64,000 nt of DNA from Spirosoma sp. SC4-14 (GCF_037201965.1 NZ_CP147518.1:4271001-4335000); one strand, 5' to 3'. Positions 1 through 9,661 are shown, counted from the stretch's first letter. The notes: generated from the letters alone by a model not told the origin. Made by a program: numbers and translations.

Positions 1-455
1 GTCAGCTCATGTATGAACTCGATCCGGTCTTTATGCTTTTTAATTTTTCGTTTGCCATAATCAGCCACTTCATAATTCCGGGCAAATGCATAGGGTTTAT
101 CATCGGGTTTCCGAAGCGATCCTACGCCAATTTTCACGAAGGTCTCGCCCGCTTTAGCCTCGGCATAATTAAGCGGCACAAACTCTTCGGCAGGCCCATT
201 GATGGCATCGTGGAGCTTCGGGTCGTAGTTTTCGAACCATTGCTCAATAAAATTATGCCCCTTGTAGGTCAGGTTTTTGAAGGCCCCTGCCCAGTCGAAG
301 CGGGTTCCCTGATAGTAGCCCGTTTGCTCATCGGGCAGATACAAGGTAGTCTGAACGAGCCCATTTGAGAGTTCGGCCTGCGGCCATTCGGCCAGAGGCA
401 TGGTGGTAGCACCCAATCCGAGCGTTGCCAGCGTAGCGATGATTAGCTGTTTCAC
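1..455 (-). CDS. Secreted protein of unknown function, N-terminal part only
   Basis: The gene runs off the left edge of the window. The reading frame opens with a GTG at 453-455 (VKQLIIATLATLGLGAT), which makes a short hydrophobic signal-like leader; no ATG gives a better start. The visible 151 residues include RFDWAGAFKNLTYKGHNF and HDAINGPAEEF, a pattern I associate with uncharacterised secreted proteins that may have a galactose-mutarotase-like fold, though this is only a memory of the family. It lies directly downstream of the SusD gene in the same direction, so it may belong to the sugar-acid locus. Function is not assigned. Confidence 0.6.
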   Translation of the reverse strand, partial: MKQLIIATLATLGLGATTMPLAEWPQAELSNGLVQTTLYLPDEQTGYYQGTRFDWAGAFKNLTYKGHNFIEQWFENYDPKLHDAINGPAEEFVPLNYAEAKAGETFVKIGVGSLRKPDDKPYAFARNYEVADYGKRKIKKHKDRIEFIHEL

Positions 456-474
456 AATCGTATGTGTTTGTTTA

Positions 475-504
475 GTTGTGCCAGCCAACCAGGGCTGGCA
501 CAAC
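475..504. other. Intercistronic hairpin, 12-bp perfect arms
   Basis: GTTGTGCCAGCC (475-486) pairs perfectly with GGCTGGCACAAC (493-504) across a 6-nt loop. It sits between the SusD stop and the next minus-strand start. Neither strand has a U-rich tail after it, so it is better read as an mRNA stability or processing hairpin than as an intrinsic terminator. Confidence 0.6.
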
Positions 505-533
505 AAGGGAAAGCAACAGCGTGGTCTGTGTTA

Positions 534-2009
534 CTAATTCAGGTTCGGGTTAATCGACGTATCCGAATAAGGCAATGGGAACCAGTAGTTCGCCTTCGTA
601 ATCGCTTTGATGGGTTGCAGATCGTCGGGGCTCTTGTTGGCATTGGCCGCTTCTACCCGTTCGAGCCGTACCAGATCGAACCAGCGGGTCCGTTCGCAGG
701 CAAATTCCCATGCGCGCTCCTGCACTACTTCGTCGGCAAACTGCGTAGCCGTCAGCCCATCAGTTGGTGAGATTGATTTGGTACCACTGGCTCGTCCGCG
801 TAACCGAATCTGGTTGAGCGCATCATAAGCTGCCTGATCGGGTCCACCCGTACCACGGGCCTTGGCTTCGGCATAGATGGTCAGCACGTGTGCATAGCGC
901 ATCATAACCGATGGCAACGAAATACTGGACGTTACGATATTGCCTTTGATGTACCATTTCTGGTAGTACGGATGTTTGGTCAGGCTGTTCTGCCAGGGGA
1001 TTTTTGTGGTTCCTAAGCCAAATTCTGTTCGAAATGTCACATCCTTCCGTGGTCCTTCAGGAAAATCGCGGAAGAAATAAAGCTCGGCAAACATATCGTC
1101 CCAGCCACCTTCTTCACCCGGCATGGCCGTGTTGCCATACGTCGCATTGGCGGTTCCGCTACCGCCCGTAAACCCACTGATCTGGTAGACCGATTCGGGA
1201 ATGATAGCCACCGCCGGGTCGTTGGCGAAGACTGCCGCAAACGTAGGCATCAGCGAAAAACCATACTTACCGCTGTTGTCGATCACTTCTTTTGCTTTGG
1301 CTGCTGCCAGATCGTATTTGTCGGTCTGTTTCAGCGGCCAGCCCGCCATCGTCAGGTACACATCGGCCAGAAATGCTTTGGCAGAACCCGCATTGGGCCG
1401 ACCCGGATCGCGACGGGTATCGGGCAACATGGTTTCGGCTTTCTTCAGATCCGACACAATCAGGTTATACACCTGTTCGGGCGTCGACTTCTTGATTGTC
1501 AGCAAGGTATCGGAATATTCGCCCGACATCACCACCGGAATACTGCCGTAGAAACGAGTTAACCAGTAATATGAAAAACCGCGAATGAAATAGGCTTCAC
1601 CAGCAATAATGTCGATGGTAGCTTTGGTTCCCGTGGTTTTCTGGTAATTATTGATCACGTTGTTCGCGCCCTGAATAGCTTTGTAGCAGCCATTGTACAC
1701 CGCTCCCGACCGCTGGTTTGTTGTCGATACGTTAAACTGATCGAACTCGCGCCAGTCGGCTTTGTTACTGGCCGGGTGCGTCGTCACGTCATCGCCACCC
1801 AGCACGGCCGCATTGGCCGACGGATGGAGAAACCCGTAAGTCCACTGCGCTCCCAGACCGCGATAGGCACCCGTCAGTGCCGATTCTAAACCATCCTGGG
1901 TCGACAATACATTTGGGCCGTAGAGTAACCCGGTAGTGTCTTCGTCCAGATAACTTTTGCAGCTTGCCCCCAGCATAGCTACAAGTCCTAGTATGAGTAA
2001 TTTTTTCAT
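534..2009 (-). CDS. SusD/RagB-family nutrient-binding outer-membrane lipoprotein
   Basis: SusD-like proteins sit on the outer face of the outer membrane as the lid of a SusC transporter and capture the substrate. The start is placed at the ATG at 2007-2009, because MKKLLILGLVAMLGASC is then a clean lipoprotein signal with Cys17 as the lipidated residue; the longer frame adds seven non-signal residues. The product is about 491 aa. The N-terminal YLDEDTTGLL segment, the helical region with GEAYFIRGFSYYWLTRFYG and the C-terminal WEFACERTRWFDLVRLERV motif are typical of the family. The SusC partner lies upstream, 187 bp away, with a hairpin between them, so both genes are probably co-transcribed at different levels. 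The substrate is not evident from sequence; enzyme neighbours suggest a sugar acid or oligouronide. Confidence 0.93.
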   Translation of the reverse strand: MKKLLILGLVAMLGASCKSYLDEDTTGLLYGPNVLSTQDGLESALTGAYRGLGAQWTYGFLHPSANAAVLGGDDVTTHPASNKADWREFDQFNVSTTNQRSGAVYNGCYKAIQGANNVINNYQKTTGTKATIDIIAGEAYFIRGFSYYWLTRFYGSIPVVMSGEYSDTLLTIKKSTPEQVYNLIVSDLKKAETMLPDTRRDPGRPNAGSAKAFLADVYLTMAGWPLKQTDKYDLAAAKAKEVIDNSGKYGFSLMPTFAAVFANDPAVAIIPESVYQISGFTGGSGTANATYGNTAMPGEEGGWDDMFAELYFFRDFPEGPRKDVTFRTEFGLGTTKIPWQNSLTKHPYYQKWYIKGNIVTSSISLPSVMMRYAHVLTIYAEAKARGTGGPDQAAYDALNQIRLRGRASGTKSISPTDGLTATQFADEVVQERAWEFACERTRWFDLVRLERVEAANANKSPDDLQPIKAITKANYWFPLPYSDTSINPNLN

Positions 2010-2122
2010 GTGAATAAAAAGAGCCCCCAACCCCCAAAGGGGACGTTTAGAAACCGAGTATTCATGCCTTGGGGAATTTATGCCTGCATGAAAGTTTCAT
2101 ATTTTGTCGAAAGTTTTCTTCT

Positions 2123-2195
2123 GGTTTATCGTCTATAGTCTATCGTTGCGCTACCAAAGCAGGTTGTGTGCCAATAGTCGTAGCAACTATAAACC
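2123..2195. repeat. Intercistronic REP-like inverted repeat
   Basis: The right arm GTAGCAACTATAAACC (2180-2195) is complementary to GGTTTAT...CGTTGC..TAC in the left arm (2123-2153), which carries a small internal duplication of the type CGTCTAT/AGTCTAT. The same arm sequence occurs in hairpins at 6603-6661 and 18543-18598, so this is one member of a dispersed repeat family. Here it lies between a SusC and a SusD gene. Confidence 0.5.
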
Positions 2196-2196
2196 G

Positions 2197-5187
2197 TCAG
2201 AATCCCAGATTCAGGCCAAGTGTGTAGGTTTTCGAGTTAGGATACGAACCATAATCAATCCCAATAGCCGTGTCGGTCGATGAGCCAACCCGCGACGATT
2301 CGGGGTCAGGACCGCTATATTTCGTAAAGGTCAGCAGGTTGGTTGCACTGGCAAACACCCGAATGTTGGCTTTGTTCTTAAGCAGACTCGAAGGAATATT
2401 GTATGACAGGCTAACGTTTTTCAGGCGAACGAAGCTGCCATTCTCCAGGAACCGGCTCGACTGTGTAAACGGCTGATAGGTTTTCGTAAACGCTGGCACA
2501 TCGGAGGTTTCGTTGCCGGGCCGGTAGTAGTTGCGGATTTCCGACAGAATGAACTGACGTGCATCGCCCGCCCCCGACATGGCAGCCGCCCGCGTGTAGT
2601 TGAGTTTATCGACACCAAACACGGCATTGAAGAACACATTCAGCGTAAAGCCTTTATACGACATGGTGTTGTTCCAGCCGCCCGTTACACGCGGAAACGC
2701 CCGGCCAATAATCTGGAAGTCGTCGGTGGTAATGGAGTTGTCGCCGTTCAGGTCCTGATAGTGCGGATCGCCGGGAACCCGCCCGAACTGAGCTGCCAGA
2801 TCGGCTTCGTTTGGTTTGAAGGTACCGAGGTATTTCAGCCCCCAATACGAACCCAGCGACTGACCAGGCATCAGCATATACTCGTACGTTGTCGACATCC
2901 CTCCGCCAACACCCGTACCGGTGCCCAGCCGTGGCAAACCACCCAGGCTAATCACCTGATTTTTCAGGGTCGACACATTCAGATTCGACTCCCAGCGGAA
3001 GCCACCTTTGTCGATGGGTACGCCACCGAGCGAAAACTCAAAGCCTGTGTTTTCGACTTCGCCCACGTTTCTGGTTTGTGTGCCCCCCCCTGCGTAAGCT
3101 GGTATAGCCACATTCAGCAACAGATCGGTGGTATTTTTCTTGAAATAATCCGCTTCCACATGAATGCGCCCATTCAGGAACTCCATTTCCAGCCCCACAT
3201 CGACCTGACGGGTTGTTTCCCATTTCAGGTTCGAATTACCGGGATTGCCCAGAATAACCCCGGCCGTGGCGGCAGTGTTGTTGAAAGCCTCGAAGGTAGT
3301 GCCATAGGTCGACAAGGTTGCGTAGGGGTTGATAGCCTGGCTACCTGTCATACCCCAGCTACCCCGCAGTTTCAGATTGCTGAACACGTTGAGCTTTTTG
3401 ATAAATTCTTCCTCCGACAACCGCCAGCCGAGCGCTACCGACGGGAAAACACTGTATCGGTTCGCTTTGCTGAATTTTGACGAACCATCCCGCCGAACCG
3501 CAGCCGATACCAGATATTTGTCTTTATAGCCGTAGTTTACCCGACCCAGCAACGAAAGCAGTGTCCATTTCTGATAGGCCGAAGCGACCGAAGCAGCCGC
3601 ATTACCGCCGATGTTATCGTAACCCAGTTGTGGGAAACGAAGACCCGATGCACTCGCCGTAAAGTTCCGCTCGGTATACTGCTGCGTTTCCAGCACCGCA
3701 ACCGCATTGATCGAGTGATCGCCAATTTTTACATCATAATTCAGGTTGTTGGTGTTTTGCAACGTAACCTGTTCGTAGGATGAACGGCTGGCATTCGGCA
3801 CATTGTTCGAGAGCCGCTTGCCCGTAAAATTCAGATTCTGAATATCGCCGTAGTTGATCGCATAAGTCAGGTCGAGCGTCAATCCCTTAACGGGAAGTTT
3901 ATAGTTCAACCCACCATTTACGTTCAGATTGGCGCGAGTTACGTCGATGGACTGATCGTAGAGATAATCTAACGGATTGCGATATACGGAACCAATCGGG
4001 TCTGTAAAGGTCGGCTGACCGTCGGCCCCATAGGCAGGTGTTGTGGGTGCCCAGGCCAGTGCCTGAACAATAGCGCCCCCGTCGACGGTGTTATGGTTTT
4101 TATTCTGGGTTCCCCACAGGTTCAGCCGAAACGATAATTTGTCATTGACCCGCGTGTTGATGTTGGTGCGCAGAATATAGCGTCTGAAACCACTGTTGTT
4201 TACGATACCGTTCTGGTTGAGGTAGTTGCCCGAAATCAGGAATGTTGTTTTATCGCCACCGCCCGAAACCGTTACCTGATGCTGCTGACCGCTACCGGTC
4301 CGAAAAACCAGACTCTGCCAGTCGGTACCACCGTTTTGTTTGAATTGCGCAACCTGATCAGCCGTAAAAGGTGGCGTTGTTCCCGTCGCCGTAGCCCGTG
4401 CATTCACAATTTCGGCAAATTCGCCAGCGGGCAAAACATCGTATCGCTTAATGAGTTCCGACACGCTTCCCTGGCCTTCATAGGTCACTTTAAGTCCTCT
4501 CGCTCCTTTCTTGGTTGTAATGATAACGACCCCGTTTGCACCGCGACTACCGTAAATCGACGTCGACGCAGCGTCTTTCAAGACCTGGATCGTTTCGATA
4601 TCATTCGGGTTTACGTAGTTAAAATCGGCACCAACGTAGCCATCGACAATGTACAGCGGGTTATTATTTCCCAATACAGAGTTAGCACCCCGAATCCGAA
4701 TCCGGGCATCGCCCCCCGGCGCTCCGTTTGTCTGCGAAACCTGCACCCCCGCAGCTCGGCCCTGCAACACCTGGTCGAGTCGGTTGACCGGCTGCTGGGC
4801 AAATTCTTTTGTAGAAATAGACGTCAGTGAGCCCGTCACGTCGGTCTTTCGCTGTGTACCATACCCCACAACGACCACTTCATTCAACGTTTTCTGATCT
4901 TCTGCCAACTGCACATTAACGACAGACTGGCCATTAATGGGAATCGTCTGGCTAACATATCCGATATTGGAAAACACCAGCGAGGCATTACCGGGCGCAT
5001 TCAGCGAAAATGTGCCATTTACATCCGTCGATGTACCGAGGGTGGTACCACTCACCTGAACGTTTACACCAGGCAATCCCTGATTGTCTGGACCGGTTAC
5101 TTTACCAGTTATTCTGGCATTCTGAGCAAAGGCAAAACCCTGGCTCAGAAACAGCAGAAGCAGGAAAACTTTTAGACTTTTTTTCAT
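2197..5187 (-). CDS. SusC/RagA-family TonB-dependent outer-membrane transporter
   Basis: This 996-aa protein is a TonB-dependent beta-barrel that imports oligosaccharides or related ligands with its SusD lid. The start at 5187 gives the signal peptide MKKSLKVFLLLLFLSQGFA followed by AQ; seven upstream residues in the same frame are unlikely to be used. A carboxypeptidase-regulatory-like domain follows (about residues 25-105, ITGKVTGPDNQGLPGVNV), then the plug with VVVGYGTQRKTDVTGS, RIRIRGANS, PLYIVDG and KDAASTSIYGSRGANGV, all SusC hallmarks. The barrel ends in LGLNLGF with a terminal Phe as expected for BAM-dependent insertion. It precedes the SusD gene at 534-2009. Confidence 0.95.
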   Translation of the reverse strand: MKKSLKVFLLLLFLSQGFAFAQNARITGKVTGPDNQGLPGVNVQVSGTTLGTSTDVNGTFSLNAPGNASLVFSNIGYVSQTIPINGQSVVNVQLAEDQKTLNEVVVVGYGTQRKTDVTGSLTSISTKEFAQQPVNRLDQVLQGRAAGVQVSQTNGAPGGDARIRIRGANSVLGNNNPLYIVDGYVGADFNYVNPNDIETIQVLKDAASTSIYGSRGANGVVIITTKKGARGLKVTYEGQGSVSELIKRYDVLPAGEFAEIVNARATATGTTPPFTADQVAQFKQNGGTDWQSLVFRTGSGQQHQVTVSGGGDKTTFLISGNYLNQNGIVNNSGFRRYILRTNINTRVNDKLSFRLNLWGTQNKNHNTVDGGAIVQALAWAPTTPAYGADGQPTFTDPIGSVYRNPLDYLYDQSIDVTRANLNVNGGLNYKLPVKGLTLDLTYAINYGDIQNLNFTGKRLSNNVPNASRSSYEQVTLQNTNNLNYDVKIGDHSINAVAVLETQQYTERNFTASASGLRFPQLGYDNIGGNAAASVASAYQKWTLLSLLGRVNYGYKDKYLVSAAVRRDGSSKFSKANRYSVFPSVALGWRLSEEEFIKKLNVFSNLKLRGSWGMTGSQAINPYATLSTYGTTFEAFNNTAATAGVILGNPGNSNLKWETTRQVDVGLEMEFLNGRIHVEADYFKKNTTDLLLNVAIPAYAGGGTQTRNVGEVENTGFEFSLGGVPIDKGGFRWESNLNVSTLKNQVISLGGLPRLGTGTGVGGGMSTTYEYMLMPGQSLGSYWGLKYLGTFKPNEADLAAQFGRVPGDPHYQDLNGDNSITTDDFQIIGRAFPRVTGGWNNTMSYKGFTLNVFFNAVFGVDKLNYTRAAAMSGAGDARQFILSEIRNYYRPGNETSDVPAFTKTYQPFTQSSRFLENGSFVRLKNVSLSYNIPSSLLKNKANIRVFASATNLLTFTKYSGPDPESSRVGSSTDTAIGIDYGSYPNSKTYTLGLNLGF

Positions 5188-5302
5188 GGTAAGGATTTCA
5201 TTGAGCAATCAAAAATTTGGTTAACTGTGTTTAAAGGTTCGAATAGGGTTTATGGAAAAGATTTTATCGTTCTGACCTAAAGGCCACTATTTTGCAAGCT
5301 GA

Positions 5303-6550
5303 TTACCAGTCGACTACGGAGCCATCGAGTGCATTATAGGATTCAGGATTCTTCCAGTCGTGGCCAATTTTGTCTTTCATGAGCGCTTCGTCGAGCTCTA
5401 CCCCCAGACCAGGGCCTTTCGGAATCAGGACCGTACCGTCTTTCTGAAGTTTGAAGGGATTTTTGAGGTAGCCATCGCCCAGCGTAACCTGCTCCTGAAC
5501 CAGAAAATTGGGCACACTGGCGGCCAGATTCAGCCCTACGGCCAGCGAAATAGGGCCCATGGGGTTGTGCGGAGCAACGGGTACATAATAGGCTTCGGCC
5601 ATTCCGGCAATGATACGGCCTTCGGTAATGCCACCGGCATGGCACAGATCGGGCTGAACAATGCTAACGGCGCGTTTTTCGAGCAATTCGCGGAAGCCCC
5701 ACTTCGTAAAAATCCGCTCGCCAGCCGCAATGGGCAAATGAGTTCCCCGCGCAATGTCGGCCATAACATCGACGTTTTGCGCCTGACAGGGCTCCTCAAC
5801 AAACATGGGCTGAAAGGGCTCCAACTGCTTTATGAGCACCTTGGCAGTCTGTGGCGAAATGTTGCCATGAAAGTCGATGGCAATGTCCATATCGGGGCCA
5901 CCCGCTTCGCGCAACGAAGCAAAGTTGTCGACAGCATACTTGATGAATTGCGGGTTTTCGACAATGTTGGCGGGGGTCTTATGAGCAACTCCGGTTTTAA
6001 TCACCGTATAGCCTTCGGCTTTCCGTTTTTTCATGTCTTCGGCATTGCTCGCCCGACCGTAGATCCGAACCCGGTCGCGCGTGGGTCCGCCCAGCAGTTC
6101 ATACACGGGCACATTGAGCAGCTTGCCTTTGATGTCCCAAAGCGCATGATCAATGCCACTCAGTGCACTCGTCAGAATGGGTCCACCGCGGTAAAAAGCA
6201 TGGCGGTAAATGGCCTGCCAGTGATGGACAACCTGGCGCGGGTCTTTCCCAATCAGATAGGGTTCAATTTCCTTGATAGCCGTCTGAATCGTCAAAGCCC
6301 GGCCTTCGAGCAATGGCTCCCCCAGGCCGTAGATGCCGGTATCGGTATGGATTTTCAGGAAAATCCAGCGTGGTTTCACCAGAAAGGTTTCAAGCTTAGT
6401 AATCTTGACCTTGCTGTAGTCGGCAAAGCGGCCAGGATCGGCTCCATACGATGCCTGTGGCAAAATCATAGAACTCATTCCGGCAACACCCAACACCGAC
6501 TGGATGGCCGACCGGCGCGATATTCCCGTTTTTTTACCTGATGATTTCAT
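5303..6550 (-). CDS. Enolase-superfamily sugar-acid dehydratase, D-galactonate dehydratase-like, Tat-exported
   Basis: The protein (415 aa) is a mandelate racemase/muconate-lactonising enzyme relative. Its C-terminal half closely follows galactonate dehydratase (DgoD): AIDFHGN, KQLEPFQPMFVEEP, IAAGERIF, PDLCHAGGITE and APHNPMGPI, ending PGLGVELDEA. The expected metal ligands are Asp226 and the Glu residues of VEEP (about 252) and GER (about 277); the general-base His lies in APHNP. The family dehydrates aldonic acids to 2-keto-3-deoxy acids using Mg2+. A twin-arginine leader (GISRRSAIQSV, then a hydrophobic stretch ending ASYGA) implies export, unlike cytoplasmic E. coli DgoD. A LacI-like operator lies about 24 bp upstream. 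The exact substrate is uncertain within the superfamily. Confidence 0.88.
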   Translation of the reverse strand: MKSSGKKTGISRRSAIQSVLGVAGMSSMILPQASYGADPGRFADYSKVKITKLETFLVKPRWIFLKIHTDTGIYGLGEPLLEGRALTIQTAIKEIEPYLIGKDPRQVVHHWQAIYRHAFYRGGPILTSALSGIDHALWDIKGKLLNVPVYELLGGPTRDRVRIYGRASNAEDMKKRKAEGYTVIKTGVAHKTPANIVENPQFIKYAVDNFASLREAGGPDMDIAIDFHGNISPQTAKVLIKQLEPFQPMFVEEPCQAQNVDVMADIARGTHLPIAAGERIFTKWGFRELLEKRAVSIVQPDLCHAGGITEGRIIAGMAEAYYVPVAPHNPMGPISLAVGLNLAASVPNFLVQEQVTLGDGYLKNPFKLQKDGTVLIPKGPGLGVELDEALMKDKIGHDWKNPESYNALDGSVVDW

Positions 6551-6573
6551 TGTTATACGGTTTAGGAAAATCC

Positions 6574-6589
6574 CTTTAATCGATTAAGC
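6574..6589. promoter_or_regulatory. Candidate LacI-family operator upstream of the galactonate-dehydratase-like gene
   Basis: CTTTAATCGATTAAGC contains the perfect palindrome TTAATCGATTAA with a central CG, the usual architecture of LacI-family operators. It lies 24-39 bp before the start at 6550. It matches 14 of 16 positions of the consensus GCTTAATCGATTAAGC built from this site and 14317-14332. The LacI regulator is encoded at 14345-15385. Confidence 0.6.
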
Positions 6590-6602
6590 AAAACTAGTTT
6601 AT

Positions 6603-6661
6603 GGTTTACGGTTGCGCTGCTTATCAGTATACACCCTTCTAGTGCAGCGCAACCGTAAACC
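6603..6661. repeat. REP-like hairpin, 18-bp perfect arms
   Basis: GGTTTACGGTTGCGCTGC (6603-6620) pairs perfectly with GCAGCGCAACCGTAAACC (6644-6661) across a 23-nt loop. It lies between two minus-strand dehydratase genes, just past the stop of the 6665-8020 gene. No U-tract follows. The arm resembles those at 2180-2195 and 18543-18561. Confidence 0.75.
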
Positions 6662-6664
6662 CTC

Positions 6665-8020
6665 CTACGGCCTGATGATGGTTCCGTCCATTTTGCGGAC
6701 CTGCCAGTTCGACTTGGTACTGATGGGATACTTGGCGGCTTCTTTTTCGTTGATGTCTACGCCCAAACCCGGCACCTCGTTTACCGACATATACCCTTTG
6801 TTCATGGTTGGGCATCCGCTAAACACGGCCTGCGTCTTTTCTGAAAAAGCGACGGCCTCCTGAATCCCAAAATTCCAGACAGCCAGGTCGATATGTGCGT
6901 GAGCCGCATGACCTACCGGCGACACATCGCCCGGTCCGTGCCAGGCCGTGCGGACGTTGAACCACTCCCCTAGCCGGGCTACTTTCATGGCGGGCGTTAT
7001 CCCACCAATCTGCGAGACGTGAATCCGTATATAATCGAACCACTGGTTCACCATTGGCTCCTTAAATTCATTGATGTTGTTGAACAACTCGCCCATTGCG
7101 ATGGGCACGCTCGTTGTCTGGCGGAGTTGCGCAAACCACTTCATGTTTTCGGGCGAGAAAGGGTCTTCGATGAAGAACGGGCGATAATCTTCCAGTTTCT
7201 TGATCATATTGATGGCTTCCATCGGCTGCACCCGCTCATGAATGTCGTGTAGCAGTTCGATCTCTTCCCCACATGCCTTACGCACCACATCGAACATTTT
7301 CGGCACCGACTTCAGGTATAGGGATACGTTCATGTAGTTGTCGGTCTCCCCCCCAAATCCGGCAGCTTTAAAATCTGGTTTATCGGCGGTGGCCCCCACG
7401 GCTCCATACCCCCCTTGCTGAATGCGGATGTATTTAAAGCCCTGATCCATAAACTTCTGCACACTTTCGGCGGCTGCTTCTGGAGTGTTTCCCCCCGCAT
7501 GGGTGTAGCAGGGAATGGCAAAGCGAACTTTACCCCCCAATAGTTGATAGACCGGCATGCCAGCCCGTTTGCCTTTAATATCCCAAAGTGCCTGATCAAG
7601 TCCAGAAAGGGCATTGTTCAACACGGGTCCATTCCGCCAGTAGGAACTAACATAGGCCGACTGCCAGATGTCTTCGATATTGTCGACGTCTTTACCTACA
7701 CAAAAGTCGTTGAGGTAAGAATTGATGGCAGCCACCACAGCAACGGCCCGCTGCGTGAAGGTAGCACAACCCAGTCCATAGAGTCCGGGTTCAGAGGTTT
7801 CGACCTTAACAACAATCAGATTCGACCCCTGCGGAGCCGTAGCAATGGCCCGAACGGCTTTAATTTTGACAGGAGCAGCCCCAACAGCATAGCGAGGGGT
7901 TGTTTTTTCTTCGCGGGCCTGAGCGGTTGAAGCAGACCCCATCAAGCCGAGCAGGCTGGCCGAAGAGCCAAAGCCCAGCATTTTCAGGGTTTCCCGGCGG
8001 TTGTAATCAACTTTATTCAT
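6665..8020 (-). CDS. Enolase-superfamily protein, mannonate dehydratase/RspA-like, Tat-exported
   Basis: The 451-aa protein matches the mannonate dehydratase/starvation-sensing RspA branch of the enolase superfamily: CYTHAGG, LLHDIHERV (a DxH pair), FFIEDPFSPEN, IAMGELFNNI, DYIRIHVSQIGGIT and AWHGPGDVSPVGHAAH are the equivalents of known active-site segments. Members dehydrate D-mannonate or related acids to 2-keto-3-deoxy-gluconate, though many have weak activity. NRRETLKMLGFGSSASLLG is a twin-arginine-type leader ending near AQA, so export is predicted. It lies upstream of the galactonate dehydratase-like gene on the same strand, separated by a hairpin and an operator-like site. Family assignment is firm; substrate is not. 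Confidence 0.87.
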   Translation of the reverse strand: MNKVDYNRRETLKMLGFGSSASLLGLMGSASTAQAREEKTTPRYAVGAAPVKIKAVRAIATAPQGSNLIVVKVETSEPGLYGLGCATFTQRAVAVVAAINSYLNDFCVGKDVDNIEDIWQSAYVSSYWRNGPVLNNALSGLDQALWDIKGKRAGMPVYQLLGGKVRFAIPCYTHAGGNTPEAAAESVQKFMDQGFKYIRIQQGGYGAVGATADKPDFKAAGFGGETDNYMNVSLYLKSVPKMFDVVRKACGEEIELLHDIHERVQPMEAINMIKKLEDYRPFFIEDPFSPENMKWFAQLRQTTSVPIAMGELFNNINEFKEPMVNQWFDYIRIHVSQIGGITPAMKVARLGEWFNVRTAWHGPGDVSPVGHAAHAHIDLAVWNFGIQEAVAFSEKTQAVFSGCPTMNKGYMSVNEVPGLGVDINEKEAAKYPISTKSNWQVRKMDGTIIRP

Positions 8021-8125
8021 AAGGCAATAAGGGTTTTACTATGAAACTGACGAGATATACAGAATAACAGACTTGTTATGTTAGATAAAGCATGCTGCTA
8101 CCCCGTATATCCTGTCGAAGAAATA

Positions 8126-9661
8126 CTATTTCTTATCCCACCATATTCTTGTATCGAGCGTATTGGGGCCCTGTCGTCCTATCGCTTCGTTCAGACTAGC
8201 CGAGTTGACCACAATTTCACTATCGGGATAGGGCAATCGCCGAATGAAATCGCCCTTCACTTCAGAGCCAGGATACGGATTTTTTGCCAATGCCGGATAG
8301 CCGCTGCGCCGGAAATTGGCAAAGGCTTCGGTTCCATCCAGAAAGCTGGCCACCCAGTATTGCGTATTGATTTGCTCCAGTGCCTTACTGTCGACCAGCG
8401 GATGGGCCTCCAGATAGGCCTTGATGGTTGCTTCCGGAATGACAGAACCGTATGAAGCCATCTGTTCCAGATTTGCCCGGATACCTTTCTGGAAATAGTC
8501 GGCCTCCGATCCGGACACCCACCCGCGAACAGCTGCTTCGGCCAGAAGAAACAGGGTCTGGGCGTAGGTAACGTGGAATTCGGGAGCATCCAGCTTCAGC
8601 ACCGTATTCAGGTTCACCTGCGAGAAATCCCACAAACTGGCCACACCATTCTGGGCCAATACCGACGTGATCGTTACGTCGTTGTAGCCCATTGGCATAC
8701 CGATTTGTACTTTCGGGTCTGACGATGCCCGAGCCGAAACCTGTTCCTGGCCACCGGTAGCGCCTACATAACGTACGGCAAAAATGGGTAAGCGCGGGTC
8801 GTTGTTCTCTTTCAGATAATTCACGAAAGGTGCTGCCAGATAGAAGTTGGTCTTCTCACGAGCTGCCAGATGGTTGGCAATGAAGTTGTTATAGGTCGAC
8901 GTATGGCGGAGAATTGAATTGTCGGCATTGGATTGAAGCACACCCCCTGCTACGGCTTTTTTCACGTAGGTCTCGGCCATCGCCGGATCAACTTTCGTGA
9001 GCCGCATACCCGCCCGCAACATGAAGGAATAGGCCAGTTTTCTCCATTTCGCTACATCGCCCCCATACAGAATGTCGGTCGTGACCGGCGGCAGATCAGT
9101 AGTCAATGCCGTAGCGGCCTCTTCCAGTTCTTTCAGAATATCCTTGTAAATCTCCTGCTGCGGATCATATTTGGGCGTAATAATCTCAGCCGTATAGCCC
9201 TGTCCAGCCTGAAAATAAGGCACATCGCCGTAGGTATCGGTCAGAATCATAAAAACATACGCTTTCCAGATCCGAGCCGCATTGTAGGTATTGACCTGTT
9301 GCGGATCATCTTTGGTTTGCCCCAGAACCGCCACGAGTTGCTTGAGCACGTTCCGGTAGAAATTGGTCCAGACCAGGGGCGTATTGCTATTGTTGATCTG
9401 ATCGTAATTGGCCCCCGACAGCGAGCTACCATAAGGCGTAATAATCTGCTGTACGATCCCGAAATTGTAGGTCAGCATCCCCAGCGTGCCAAAACCGTCG
9501 AGGTAGTTGGTACTGATGATCGCCTTGTTGAGCACCATCGACGGAGCCAGCGACGTTGGATCGACTTTATTGGTATTGACTTCCGTAAAGCCCTGATCGC
9601 AGCCAACAAGCACATAACCCATCAGCAGCAGAGAAAATATATAGTTTAGTTTCGCTTTCAT
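8126..9661 (-). CDS. SusD-like outer-membrane lipoprotein, SusD-2 type
   Basis: The start at 9661 (MKAKLNYIFSLLLMGYVLVGC) gives a lipoprotein signal with Cys21; the open frame extends 18 residues upstream but that part is not signal-like. The mature protein starts DQGFTEVNTNKVDPTSL, the usual opening of the SusD-like type 2 (RagB/SusD-associated) family, and contains RKLAYSFMLRAGMRL and a C-terminal NTLDTRIWWDKK. It follows its SusC partner by 40 bp and is about 511 aa. It should act as the surface binding lid of the 9702-12830 transporter. This pair differs from the one at 534-5187, implying two ligands or ligand sizes. Confidence 0.92.
   Translation of the reverse strand: MKAKLNYIFSLLLMGYVLVGCDQGFTEVNTNKVDPTSLAPSMVLNKAIISTNYLDGFGTLGMLTYNFGIVQQIITPYGSSLSGANYDQINNSNTPLVWTNFYRNVLKQLVAVLGQTKDDPQQVNTYNAARIWKAYVFMILTDTYGDVPYFQAGQGYTAEIITPKYDPQQEIYKDILKELEEAATALTTDLPPVTTDILYGGDVAKWRKLAYSFMLRAGMRLTKVDPAMAETYVKKAVAGGVLQSNADNSILRHTSTYNNFIANHLAAREKTNFYLAAPFVNYLKENNDPRLPIFAVRYVGATGGQEQVSARASSDPKVQIGMPMGYNDVTITSVLAQNGVASLWDFSQVNLNTVLKLDAPEFHVTYAQTLFLLAEAAVRGWVSGSEADYFQKGIRANLEQMASYGSVIPEATIKAYLEAHPLVDSKALEQINTQYWVASFLDGTEAFANFRRSGYPALAKNPYPGSEVKGDFIRRLPYPDSEIVVNSASLNEAIGRQGPNTLDTRIWWDKK

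Noticed and set aside
475-504. Intrinsic terminator
   Set aside because: The stem is strong but neither strand has a U-tract after it, so it is listed as a hairpin only.
2761-3480. 239-aa plus-strand open frame
   Set aside because: Antisense to the SusC gene, with Cys/His-rich, non-protein-like composition.
5360-6541. 393-aa plus-strand open frame
   Set aside because: It is antisense to the galactonate-dehydratase-like gene, with no family pattern; long shadow frames are common in this base composition.
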